From an uncultured Lachnospiraceae bacterium (lineage in GTDB: Bacteria; Bacillota; Clostridia; Lachnospirales; Lachnospiraceae), in contig CAJUTC010000012.1 in assembly GCA_910589195.1 (NCBI GenBank), positions 14,958-78,957 of the forward strand: a stretch of DNA of 64,000 bases. Reading direction: 5' to 3'. Under the pieces are notes generated by a model that saw only the letters and a list, made by a program, of their open reading frames with translations, made no database searches and was not told the DNA's origin. This document shows positions 43,606 through 52,252 of the stretch, in pieces. Position numbers and translations under genes: made by a program. Position 1 is the first letter of the stretch. Each line of letters opens with the position of its first letter.

Positions 43606-46299
43606 TTGCAGATACAAAGTCAAAAGAAGGAGCGCAGCCTGATCCGCCCGGGAGATGGAACCATAGCGGCGTTTTTGGTTCCAATTCTGGTGATGGTGAT
43701 TATCTTTATCCAAAGGGAGATTTTCCCTTTTGGGGAGGAGAGCTTTTTGCGAACCGATATGTACCATCAGTATGCCCCGTTTTTTTCAGAATTTCATTAT
43801 AAGCTAAGGCATGGGGGAAGCCTGCTATATAGCTGGGATGTGGGGATGGGAGTTAATTTTGCTGCTCTCTACGCCTACTATTTAGCCAGCCCGTTTAATT
43901 GGCTGCTGCTGCTGTGCCCTAAAAAACTGATTATTGAGTTTATGACGTATCTGATCGTACTGAAAATCGGTTTATGCGGTCTGACCATGCATTACTATTT
44001 AAGGAAACATTATAAAACCGAGTGTTTCGGAACGGCATATTTCGGTATTTTATATGCCCTTTCCGGTTATTTGGCCGCATATAGCTGGAACATTATGTGG
44101 TTGGACTGTATTTTGCTGTTCCCCATAATTTTACTGGGAGTGGAGCGGCTGGTTCATGAAGGGAAATGGAAGCTTTACTGTATTTGCCTGGGCCTGTCAA
44201 TTTTGTCAAATTACTATATTTCCATTATGATCTGCATATTCCTGGTGATTTATTTTGCTGCTTTGCTGATTTTGGAAGAGTGGAATGGCTGGATCAGGCT
44301 GCTTACAAGGAGCGGGCAATTTGCTCTGGCTTCCTTAGGGGCGGGAGGCATGGCCGGGTTTATCCTTCTTCCGGAAGCTTTGGCGCTCCAGTCTACCGCT
44401 TCGGGAAGTTCTACATTTCCGAAAACATTCAGTTCCTATTTTTCAATTATTGATATGATTGCCAGGCATATTGGAAATGTGGAAGTGGAGATTGGCTTAG
44501 ATCATTGGCCGAATATTTACTGTGGTGTAGCAGTGCTCATGTTTTTTTTGATGTATTTAGCTTGCCAAAGGATTCCAGCCAAGGAAAAGATGGTATATGG
44601 CAGCTTTTTGCTGTTTTTCTACTTAAGTTTTTCCGTTAATGTATTGAATTTTCTGTGGCATGGGTTCCATTACCCCAACAGCCTGCCTTGCAGGCAGTCA
44701 TTTATCTATATTTTGCTGCTTTTAAGCATGTGCTTCCACGCCTACCTTAAGCTGGATGATATTCCATGGAAGCATGTAGTCCTGGCGTTTTGGGGTGCTG
44801 TGGCCTTTGTGCTGGTAGCGGAACAGACGGTAGAAAAAGGAGATTTTCATTTTATAGTTTTTTATGTGGCGATTGTATTTTTGGCTATGTACGCCGGTCT
44901 TATATACTTGTATCATCGAGGGGTAAGCCGGAATGTGCTGGTGCTTTCCGCTCTTGGCCTGGTTTCACTGGAAGTGGCAATTAACACCACCGTCACCAGC
45001 GTTACCGTTACCAGCCGCACCAGCTATGTCCGTGATAATGAGGATGTGCAGATTTTGCTGGAAGAAACGGTGCCAAAAGATACCTTTTACCGGATTGAAA
45101 AAATGACCAGGAAAACGAAAAATGATGGAGCCTGGATGAATTTTCCTTCCGTATCCTTATTTTCCTCAGTGGCAAATGCGGATTTGTCCGATCTGTTTAA
45201 ACAGCTTGGATGTGAAAGCTCTACCAATGCCTATGGCATTAATGGAAGCACCCCATTAGTGAATTCTCTGTTTTCTGTCCGCTATGGTCTGTATTCCGGA
45301 ATTCCAGATGAGTTTCCTCTTTTAACGTATGTAGGAGAATCCGGTGATACGTATCTTTATGAGAACGCTTATACCCTTCCCCTGGGCTTTATGCTTCCCC
45401 TTGAGATAGAAGAAGATCTTCAGTTAGAAAGTGGGATACCGGCTGATGTGCAGAACCGGATGTCCGAGCTGTTAGGAGGAGGCCAGGTACTATCAGACGC
45501 CTGGGGGGAGGTGGAAGGACAGACATTCCGCTTTACGCCAGAACGGGACGGAGACTATTATATCTATGTGATTAATAAAAATATTAATGAGGTAACCATA
45601 AGCAAAGGGGATGAAAGCAAAAAGTATGATCACGTAAACCGGGGATTTTTCCTGGAGCTGGGATGGTGCCTGGCAGGGCAGGAAATTACGGCCACCTGTA
45701 CCGAAAATGAGATCATGGATGTAAGAGCTTACCGGTTTGAGGAAAACGCCCTCAGGGATATTTACGAGAATTTAAAAGGCGGCGGCCTGACTGTAACCCT
45801 TTGGCAGGATACCGCAATTGAGGGAACCGTTTTGGCAGAAGAGCCAGGTCTGTTTTTTACCAGTATCCCTTATGATAAGGGATGGACTGTAACAGTGGAT
45901 GGGGAGGAAGTGGAAGGCCGAAAGGTTATCGGCGCGTTTCTGGGCTTTGATTTGCCTGCCGGAAAGCATGAAATCCAGTTCCGCTATTATCCGCCGGGAA
46001 TGAAAATGGGAATATTAGTTAGCGCATCCAGTTTGCTGTGTATCCTTTTCCTGATTTGGAAGGAGAATAAGCAGAGGCCGACAAGACCAGTTCCGGAAGA
46101 AGTCAAGGCGGTACAAGACGAAGGCCAGGAGGCAGCCAAAGAGGATGGGGCAGACTTTTTTGATTGGAAGAAAAAGGAAAATATGAAGCGGCAGGTAATT
46201 AGCACCAATCTGGACTGGCTGGATGATGACATTGACAGCGAAGCAGATTGGGATAGCTGGATGATCGATGATATAGATTCCGAGAAAACAAATGAATGA
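43606..46299 (+). CDS. YfhO-family membrane protein (glycosyltransferase-like)
   Basis: 897-residue protein with about a dozen membrane helices in the first 460 residues, a large extracellular domain (about 470-770), one more helix, and an acidic tail (WLDDDIDSEADWDSWMIDDIDS, seen in two parts). YfhO-type proteins glycosylate lipoteichoic acid or other surface polymers. The N-terminal signature is FPFGEESFLRTDMYHQYAPFF, here broken as FPFGEESFLRTDMYHQ and YAPFFSEFHYKL. The start is a TTG at 43606, well supported by TGGAGG nine bases upstream. It follows a GtrA-like gene, consistent with shared surface glycosylation, and precedes argH by 23 bp. Confidence 0.85.
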   Translation: MQIQSQKKERSLIRPGDGTIAAFLVPILVMVIIFIQREIFPFGEESFLRTDMYHQYAPFFSEFHYKLRHGGSLLYSWDVGMGVNFAALYAYYLASPFNWLLLLCPKKLIIEFMTYLIVLKIGLCGLTMHYYLRKHYKTECFGTAYFGILYALSGYLAAYSWNIMWLDCILLFPIILLGVERLVHEGKWKLYCICLGLSILSNYYISIMICIFLVIYFAALLILEEWNGWIRLLTRSGQFALASLGAGGMAGFILLPEALALQSTASGSSTFPKTFSSYFSIIDMIARHIGNVEVEIGLDHWPNIYCGVAVLMFFLMYLACQRIPAKEKMVYGSFLLFFYLSFSVNVLNFLWHGFHYPNSLPCRQSFIYILLLLSMCFHAYLKLDDIPWKHVVLAFWGAVAFVLVAEQTVEKGDFHFIVFYVAIVFLAMYAGLIYLYHRGVSRNVLVLSALGLVSLEVAINTTVTSVTVTSRTSYVRDNEDVQILLEETVPKDTFYRIEKMTRKTKNDGAWMNFPSVSLFSSVANADLSDLFKQLGCESSTNAYGINGSTPLVNSLFSVRYGLYSGIPDEFPLLTYVGESGDTYLYENAYTLPLGFMLPLEIEEDLQLESGIPADVQNRMSELLGGGQVLSDAWGEVEGQTFRFTPERDGDYYIYVINKNINEVTISKGDESKKYDHVNRGFFLELGWCLAGQEITATCTENEIMDVRAYRFEENALRDIYENLKGGGLTVTLWQDTAIEGTVLAEEPGLFFTSIPYDKGWTVTVDGEEVEGRKVIGAFLGFDLPAGKHEIQFRYYPPGMKMGILVSASSLLCILFLIWKENKQRPTRPVPEEVKAVQDEGQEAAKEDGADFFDWKKKENMKRQVISTNLDWLDDDIDSEADWDSWMIDDIDSEKTNE

Positions 46300-46322
46300 A
46301 ATGATAAAGGAGAAAACAGAAT

Positions 46323-47711
46323 ATGAAACTTTGGGGCGGACGCTTTACAAAAGAAACTAATCAACTTGTGCATAATTTTAATGAGTCATTGTCTTTTGAC
46401 CAAAAGTTTTACCAGCAGGATATCCGAGGCAGCATTGCCCATGTAACCATGTTGGCAAAACAGGGGATTTTAAGCCAGGAGGATCAAGAGGCGATTGTGA
46501 AAGGACTGGAGGGAATCCGCTCAGATATTGAAGCAGGAACGCTCCAAATCGGGCAGGGAGCAGAGGATATTCACTCATTTGTAGAAGAAACACTGACAAA
46601 CCGGATTGGAGAAGCGGGAAAACGGCTTCATACAGGACGGAGCCGCAATGATCAGGTTGCCTTGGATATGAAGCTTTATACCAGAGATCAGGTAAAAGAG
46701 CTGGATGGTTTGCTTATGCGGCTTTTAAAAGAGCTTCTAACCATTATGGAGGAACATACCGATACCTTTATGCCTGGCTTTACCCATATGCAAAAGGCAC
46801 AGCCCATTACCTTGGCTCACCATGTGGGCGCGTATTTTGAAATGTTTTACAGAGATAAAAGCCGCCTGCATGATATCTATGAGCGGATGAATTACTGCCC
46901 GTTAGGATCTGGCGCTTTGGCCGGAACCACATATCCCTTGGATCGGGACTATACAGCAAAGCTTTTGGATTTTTATGGCCCTACTTTAAATTCCATGGAT
47001 TCTGTGGCGGACCGGGACTATTTGCTAGAGCTGCTTAGCGCCATGTCCATTATTTCCATGCATTTAAGCCGGTTCTGTGAGGAAATTATTATCTGGAACT
47101 CCAATGAGTACCAGTTTGTGGAACTTGACGATTCTTATTCCACCGGAAGCAGCATTATGCCGCAGAAGAAGAATCCTGATATTGCGGAACTGATAAGGGG
47201 AAAAACCGGGCGGGTGTATGGGGCCCTGATTGCTCTGCTTACTACCATGAAGGGCCTTCCTTTGGCTTATAATAAAGACATGCAGGAGGATAAGGAGCTG
47301 ACCTTTGATGCGATCGATACCGTAAAGGGCTGTATCCTGTTATTTACTGGGATGATTTCATCTATGACGTTCCGGAAGGATGTAATGGAGAGAAGTGCCA
47401 AAAACGGATTTACCAATGCTACCGATGCTGCTGATTACCTGGTTAAGCATGGGGTTCCTTTCCGGGATGCTCATGGTATTGTAGGCCGTCTGGTGCTGCA
47501 TTGCCTGGATAAGGGGATTGCCTTAGATGACATGACGTTGGAAGAATTTAAGGCCATTAGCCCGGTATTTGAGGCTGACATTTATGAAGCCATCAGCATG
47601 AAGACCTGTGTGGAAAAACGAACCACCATTGGGGCGCCTGGGGAGGATGCCGTGAAGCAGGTGATTCAAATTTATAAGAAAAAACTGGAGGGACAAAAAG
47701 ATGACAAGTAA
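46323..47711 (+). CDS. argH: Argininosuccinate lyase
   Basis: 462 residues. It splits argininosuccinate to arginine and fumarate, the last step of arginine synthesis. Family signatures: LWGGRFTKE at the N-terminus, HTGRSRNDQVALDMKL (about 105-120), THMQKAQPITLAHH, and the flexible catalytic loop GSSIMPQKKNPD with the serine base. It follows yfhO closely and overlaps the HD-domain gene by 11 bp. The rest of the arginine genes lie about 5 kb downstream. Confidence 0.96.
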   Translation: MKLWGGRFTKETNQLVHNFNESLSFDQKFYQQDIRGSIAHVTMLAKQGILSQEDQEAIVKGLEGIRSDIEAGTLQIGQGAEDIHSFVEETLTNRIGEAGKRLHTGRSRNDQVALDMKLYTRDQVKELDGLLMRLLKELLTIMEEHTDTFMPGFTHMQKAQPITLAHHVGAYFEMFYRDKSRLHDIYERMNYCPLGSGALAGTTYPLDRDYTAKLLDFYGPTLNSMDSVADRDYLLELLSAMSIISMHLSRFCEEIIIWNSNEYQFVELDDSYSTGSSIMPQKKNPDIAELIRGKTGRVYGALIALLTTMKGLPLAYNKDMQEDKELTFDAIDTVKGCILLFTGMISSMTFRKDVMERSAKNGFTNATDAADYLVKHGVPFRDAHGIVGRLVLHCLDKGIALDDMTLEEFKAISPVFEADIYEAISMKTCVEKRTTIGAPGEDAVKQVIQIYKKKLEGQKDDK

Positions 47712-48282
47712 ACTTACCAGGCAGGATGCGCTTAAGCTGCTAAAAACCTATAATAAAGAACCATTCCATATTCTTCATGGCCTGACGGTAGAAGGGGTAA
47801 TGCGTTGGTATGCCAATGAACTGGGGTACGGGGAAGAGGAAGAATACTGGGGGATTACCGGTCTTCTCCACGATATTGATTTTGAACAGTGGCCCGATGA
47901 ACACTGCAAAAAGGCTCCAGAGCTTTTACGGGACGCAGGAGTTGGAGAAGATATGATCCACTCTGTCTGCAGCCACGGATACGGCCTGTGCAGCGATGTT
48001 TGCCCGGATCATGAGATGGAGAAGGTTTTATTTGCCACCGATGAACTAACTGGGTTAATCGGCGCGGCAGCCAGGATGCGTCCGTCAAAAAGTGTGATGG
48101 ATATGGAAGTATCCAGCCTGAAAAAGAAGTTCAAGGATAAACGGTTTGCGGCTGGGTGCTCCCGGGATGTGATCAAGGAAGGATGTGAACGGCTGGGATG
48201 GGAGCTGGAAATGCTTTTTGAAAAAACAATTGAGGCAATGCGTTCCTGCGAGGCGTCGGTAAATCGGGAACTGGATTTGTGA
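47701..48282 (+). CDS. HD-domain hydrolase-like protein
   Basis: 193 residues of the HD superfamily of metal-dependent phosphohydrolases. His in HILHGLTVEGVMRWY, the His-Asp pair in GITGLLHDIDFEQWP (about residues 55-68), His in HSVCSHGYG, and Asp in FATDELTGLI make a credible metal site. A C-terminal helical part follows. The substrate is unknown; nucleotides are the usual guess. Its ATG overlaps the end of argH (ATGACAAGTAA), so translation is coupled to argH. Confidence 0.8.
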   Translation: MTSKLTRQDALKLLKTYNKEPFHILHGLTVEGVMRWYANELGYGEEEEYWGITGLLHDIDFEQWPDEHCKKAPELLRDAGVGEDMIHSVCSHGYGLCSDVCPDHEMEKVLFATDELTGLIGAAARMRPSKSVMDMEVSSLKKKFKDKRFAAGCSRDVIKEGCERLGWELEMLFEKTIEAMRSCEASVNRELDL

Positions 48283-48515
48283 TAAATTTTCTGATAATTG
48301 GAAAAGACTCTTCAATTTTGCAAACGGGTTGGAGGGCTTTTTCTTTTTTGTATCTAATTATAGGCAAAAAATATTCTTATGCCAGGTATCATACAAATTG
48401 CAGTAAAATTTAATATATTTTTATTTAAAATGACTATGGAAATCTTGCCAGGACTGGTATATTATAGTGCGCGAGGGGAAATAATAATTGAAAAGCTGAA
48501 AAGGAGGTGCAGGAT

Positions 48516-48746
48516 ATGAAAACGTATCCGGTAAATTTACGAAAGACAGAAGATGTTTTGAACTTTGTGAAGATTGTAAATACCTTTGACGGCGACGTTG
48601 ACTTAAAAAGCGGCAGCATGATTATTGACGCAAAATCCCTTATGGGCGCAATTTGTATGACCGGAAAGAAGACCTTGGAAATGGTAGTGCATTCCAGCGA
48701 TTGTGATCATCTAGTTCGGCAATTGGCGGAATACCTCTGTGCATAA
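48516..48746 (+). CDS. HPr-like protein lacking the phosphorylated histidine
   Basis: 76 residues with the HPr fold length and pattern. The region where HPr has GIHARPA reads VNLRKTEDVLNFVKIV, with no histidine. The later DAKSLMGAICMTGKKTLEMVV matches the regulatory Ser46 region of HPr (KSxMGxM...GxxI). It therefore cannot accept phosphate from enzyme I and may act only as a regulator or be a paralogue of Crh type. The start follows AAAAGGAGGTG. Function unknown. Confidence 0.75.
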   Translation: MKTYPVNLRKTEDVLNFVKIVNTFDGDVDLKSGSMIIDAKSLMGAICMTGKKTLEMVVHSSDCDHLVRQLAEYLCA

Positions 48747-48904
48747 AAATGAATCATAATTTATAAAAACAGCAGTAGCGTCCCCTCCCCCACATGGCTA
48801 CTGTTGTTTTTTATAGGAAAATACGTCCTATAAAGCAAAAATCCTCTGAGGATGCGCACTCTGCGCTAAGGAAAATGGCTGCTGGCGCAGCCGCACTCCG
48901 GCGC

Positions 48905-48933
48905 AAGAGTCCGGCTTGCCGGACTCTTTTTTT
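48905..48933 (+). terminator. Terminator-like hairpin
   Basis: AAGAGTCCGGC (48905-48915) pairs with GCCGGACTCTT (48918-48928), then a run of Ts. The apparent start of a group II intron fragment sits directly on its T tract. Confidence 0.6.
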
Positions 48934-48982
48934 GTGTGCCCAGTATGGGCGCAATCTAAGCGGTGAAAGTCCGTAACACGCC
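48934..48982 (+). mobile_element. Fragment of a group II intron 5' end
   Basis: GTGTGCCCAGTATGGGCGCA (48934-48953), then ATCTAAGCGGTGAAAGTCCG (48954-48973). This matches the start of many Firmicutes/Bacteroidetes group II introns (GTGCGCCC..., then ...GGTGAAAGTCC... in domain I). The similarity stops after about 50 bases, and no domain V or intron-encoded reverse transcriptase is present. Hence a truncated remnant; judged from pattern memory. Confidence 0.5.
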
Positions 48983-48987
48983 AGAGC

Positions 48988-49209
48988 ATGGATTTTATAT
49001 TGGCGTATAATCTCGAAAAAAATCCTCTTCCAAATCAACTTACAAAAGGAATGGTGCAGGAATCAAATTCTCATACTGCTATAGGAAAGTACTTTTTACA
49101 AAAAGGAGGACAAGAATATATTTTGTTGGATTTGGAGCGATTTAAAAAATTATATTTCAGAGAGGTCCATACATATTCACAAGAAGAATTTGAACAGTAT
49201 ATACAGTGA
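48988..49209 (+). CDS. Small hypothetical ORF, possibly a gene remnant
   Basis: 73 codons from ATG 48988. The product is polar and ends with RFKKLYFREVHTYSQEEFEQYIQ-like helix (RFKKLYFREVHTYSQEEFEQ). No ribosome-binding site is convincing and no family is recognised. It lies between an intron fragment and a dispersed-repeat copy, so it may be the 3' end of a lost accessory gene. Weakly supported. Confidence 0.3.
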   Translation: MDFILAYNLEKNPLPNQLTKGMVQESNSHTAIGKYFLQKGGQEYILLDLERFKKLYFREVHTYSQEEFEQYIQ

Positions 49210-49212
49210 ATG

Positions 49213-49332
49213 TTCAGCGATCCGGCGCTGAACTGCGGGAAAATGGGGTCACGAAATGACAGATTCCATACCCATTTTCCCCACATTTGCCGGGAGGCTC
49301 ACAGTAACCCCCCTTTCATTCATGGTGGCACC
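49213..49332 (-). repeat. Dispersed structured repeat, module 2 (copy C)
   Basis: Read on the minus strand, this stretch aligns with 55498-55617: both share CACCATGAATGAAAGGGG, then a spaced AAATG...GGAA...TTCGTGAC...CAGTTCAGCGC pattern. Both end in a hairpin: GTTCAGCG/CGCTGAAC here and GTTCAGC/GCTGAAC in the other copy. Non-coding. Confidence 0.6.
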
Positions 49333-49360
49333 CCAAGAGGGGCGAAAGCAGACAACTACC

Positions 49361-50524
49361 TTACACCCAAAAATCAGTTGCGCAATACTGGATTTCACCT
49401 GCGCAGATGGTCATTTTAGGAACAAGCAGTTCATTTCCCAGCAGTTCTTCATCCATCCAGTCTTTATGATGGACAAGTATGTTCTTTTCTTCCAGTAAAA
49501 CCACATCTGCATAAGCGCCTGGTTTTAAGGTGCCGATCTGTCCTTCCATTCCCATAGCCTTTGCCGGAGCTTCAGTGGCGGACCGAAGTACATCCATTAA
49601 ACACATCCCCAGCGTCAGATATTTGGAAAGCACAACAGGAAAGTTTTTGGCATAGGGTGGGATATTAAATTTATCGCTGGTCAGATCGGAACTGATAATA
49701 TCTGGCAGGAACCCCTGTGCCAAAGCTTGCTTTGCAGTTGCCAGACCAAAGTTGCTTTTTCCGTTGGCAGCATCAAAAATAACTCCGCGTTTTCTGGCTT
49801 CTAAGATTCCTGGGTCAATGGTTCCGTCTGGCAAGATCATATGATTGCGTCCGCCCTGGAAACAGTGGCAGAAGATATCTCCTGGACGTAAACAACTGGC
49901 CAATTCACCGGCAGAAATAGGGGAATTGGTGGTGTGGACGCAGACTTTTAAATCCGTTCCCAGCCGATGGCTGAAACGGTCAGCCAGATCCACAACCGCT
50001 TTTAAATAGTCTGCTTTTGTTTCATCCGGAACAACGCCTTTTGAAAGCCGGATTTTAAATCCTAAGATATGATGGCGAAACTTATCTACCAGCCGTTCCA
50101 TCCGGTCAAGATTAAACAACTCTGGGTTAAAGTCTTCACAAAGCTTGGCGTCTAGCTGACCGCCGGAGTAAACCGTTAGAAAGCCTTTCAGACGGATAAT
50201 GGAAGAAACGATGGAAGTGTTGTAAAAAGCTTCGAAATTCGCGGTTCCCGCGGTTCCTGCGTCCACAGCGGCAGTGGTGCCCTGGGCAACCATAAAATCA
50301 GGGCGGATAGCCTGGCTGCTTCCTTCGTAAAATACGTGGGTATGGAAATCAATCAGACCTGGCGCCACGATCAGACCGTTGGCATCGATTACATGGGTAG
50401 CATCTACCAGCTCTCCTTGTGTGTCAATAAGCCTGGTATTTCGGATGGCAAGATCCATTACCCGGTCTAAATTTTGTGACGGATCGATAATACGTCCGTT
50501 TTTGATGAGAAAGTCTGCTTTCAT
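49361..50524 (-). CDS. Dihydroorotase-like amidohydrolase
   Basis: 387 residues of the metallo-dependent hydrolase superfamily, close to the amidohydrolase/deacetylase (PRK09237-type) branch. Metal residues: DFHTHVF (about 60), the carbamylated lysine candidate in GFKIRLSKG (about 155), histidines in VCVHTTNS and FCHCFQGG, and Asp in SSDLTSDKF. N- and C-terminal strands form the small beta sandwich (FLIKNGRIIDPS; LKPGAYADVVLLE). It sits behind an internally deleted permease gene on the same strand and opposite a broken lysR gene, so its pathway seems to be decaying. The substrate is unknown. Confidence 0.85.
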   Translation of the reverse strand: MKADFLIKNGRIIDPSQNLDRVMDLAIRNTRLIDTQGELVDATHVIDANGLIVAPGLIDFHTHVFYEGSSQAIRPDFMVAQGTTAAVDAGTAGTANFEAFYNTSIVSSIIRLKGFLTVYSGGQLDAKLCEDFNPELFNLDRMERLVDKFRHHILGFKIRLSKGVVPDETKADYLKAVVDLADRFSHRLGTDLKVCVHTTNSPISAGELASCLRPGDIFCHCFQGGRNHMILPDGTIDPGILEARKRGVIFDAANGKSNFGLATAKQALAQGFLPDIISSDLTSDKFNIPPYAKNFPVVLSKYLTLGMCLMDVLRSATEAPAKAMGMEGQIGTLKPGAYADVVLLEEKNILVHHKDWMDEELLGNELLVPKMTICAGEIQYCATDFWV

Positions 50525-50578
50525 CGTCTTCTCCTTTCTAATCCTGAGTAAAAATAAATGCTTTTTATAAATATGTAG

Positions 50579-50893
50579 TTAGATAATCCCTATGGTGCCT
50601 GTGACGCAGGCTAAAACAGCACAGATAATTCTGATTTTTGCCCCGGCATAAGCGCCGCTGCCGCCCATAACCTTTCTGAAGATCGATCCAGGCATAAACA
50701 GCAGAAACCAGTTTCCGGAAAAACTGCTCATTCTGGTCATAAAATGATCTGTAATAGAATTAGCCGGATCCATTCCATTAAATAGTATCACAATTAATGC
50801 ACCCAGTAAAGACACGATTGCCATATGCCAATTCTTCCAAATCAGAACGATAACGGCTGCTATCGCTAAAATTAATCCAATGATACCTATCAT
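50579..50893 (-). pseudogene. Internally deleted GntP-type permease
   Basis: 104 codons. The first 85 or so resemble the N-terminus of GntP/citrate-type permeases (IGLILAIAAVIVLIWKNWHM, then GNWFLLFMPGSIFRKVMGGSGA). Such proteins normally run to about 440 residues. Here the frame jumps straight to KIRIICAVLACVTGTIGII, which looks like a last membrane helix, then stops. This is best explained by a large in-frame internal deletion. It is the partner of the downstream amidohydrolase gene, 54 bp away. Confidence 0.6.
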
Positions 50894-51180
50894 AAAATTC
50901 GCTTTCGTTTGACGTTGGCTTCCTGATTTTCGAAAACCGATGAATGGTACAGGGGTTGCTGAGAAATTGCCGGTTGCTTCTCATATTGGTAATTTTAAAC
51001 AATTTTTTTGCTCCCTTGTTTTTCATTTTTATTATAACTATGATATAATAAGAAGTAAAATTATGAATTATTCTAACGGTTCAAAGCAAAAATATGAACA
51101 AAAAGCCAATGGAACTGGCGGCGCGCTCATTTATTTTGGGCATCGGATAGGTTATGGAATTCGTGTAAGAGGGAGGCAGG

Positions 51181-52087
51181 ATGGATTTACATTAATTGGA
51201 GTATATGATTGCGATTGCGGATCATGGAAGCATTTCAAAAGCGGCCCAGGCGCTGTTTATTACCCAGTCTGGTCTGAATCAGCAGCTCATTAAATTGGAA
51301 AAGGAATTAAACGCGCAGATTTTTTATCGGGATAAACATAACTTGCAGATGACCCAGGCTGGAAAAATTTATATTCAAAATGCCAGGGAGATTATGAACA
51401 TTAAGAAGTGCGCTTATACCCAGATCTATGATTTGGTTAACAGCAACTGTGGTGAGATCGTATTAGGCCTGACGGCGGAACACGGAATTGATATGTTTGC
51501 TGAAATTTTTCCGGAATTTACAAAAGTATTTCCTGGTATTACATTAAAGCTGCAGGAGTGCTTTGTGAAAACGCAGCATAAGCTGCTTAAAAAGGGGCAG
51601 TTGGATTTGGGATTTGTAATGTTGCGGGAGGAGGATAAGGTGGATTTAGAGTATATCCATCTTTGCAGGGAGCGGCTGGTACTGGGGGGTTTCACAAAAC
51701 CATCCCCTGGCAAAACAATACGGGGCACCTCCAGGCGAACCCTTTCCTACGATTGACCTGGCTCTGTTTTCTGGAGAGATGTTTTCCCTGATGCTGGAAG
51801 ATTCCACCATGCGGAAAATCATGCAGCCTTGTTTTGAACAGGCAGGCTTTCAGCTGAAAATCTTGTTTAAAACTTTTATGAACCATGTGTTGTGCAAGAT
51901 GGTGCGTAAGAATTTATGCTGTACCATAATTCCCCAGTCAAGAGTTGCCAATGATAAGGAAGCAGCCTGGTTTTTCCTCACATCCGATCCCAACTGGGAA
52001 ATTGCGATGGTCTACAATAAAAAAATCCGCCCAGCAAGGAGGGATAGTTTATCGTCTGTCAGGCTCAGCTTTATGGAAAAAATTTAG
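51181..52087 (+). pseudogene. Broken LysR-family regulator
   Basis: The sequence encodes a complete LysR protein in two broken pieces. ATG GAT TTA CAT is followed by TAA (51193-51195), where LysR proteins have Gln (MDLHQLEYM). The helix-turn-helix then reads on from LEYMIAIADHGSISKAAQAL. At a run of six Gs (51684-51689) an extra base shifts the frame; deleting one G restores SQNHPLAKQYGAPPGEPFP and continues to DLALFSGEMFSLMLEDS and the end at 52087. It therefore has one nonsense and one frameshift lesion. Divergent from the amidohydrolase locus it probably once controlled. Confidence 0.8.
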
Positions 52088-52197
52088 AATATCGTTTGGC
52101 TCAGGGAACGATATAAAAGTAAAAGGTAAGATAGGATCATTTAGAGAATGTTCTAAATTAATAAAAATATAATTAAGAAAAAGGAACCCTGATTTGC

Positions 52198-52236
52198 AAA
52201 AATCCCCTGAAGAAAGATGAGCTTCAGGGGATTTTT
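52198..52236. terminator. Bidirectional terminator between lysR remnant and argG
   Basis: AAAAATCCCCTGAAG (52198-52212) pairs with CTTCAGGGGATTTTT (52222-52236). A-rich and T-rich arms let it work for both converging genes. Confidence 0.9.
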
Positions 52237-52252
52237 GCGGTTTCAACCGTTC

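Noticed and set aside
48283..48350. Terminator after the HD-domain gene (AAAAGACTCTTCAA with TTGGAGGGCTTTTT)
   Set aside because: The stem has several mismatches, so I left it out although a T-rich run follows.
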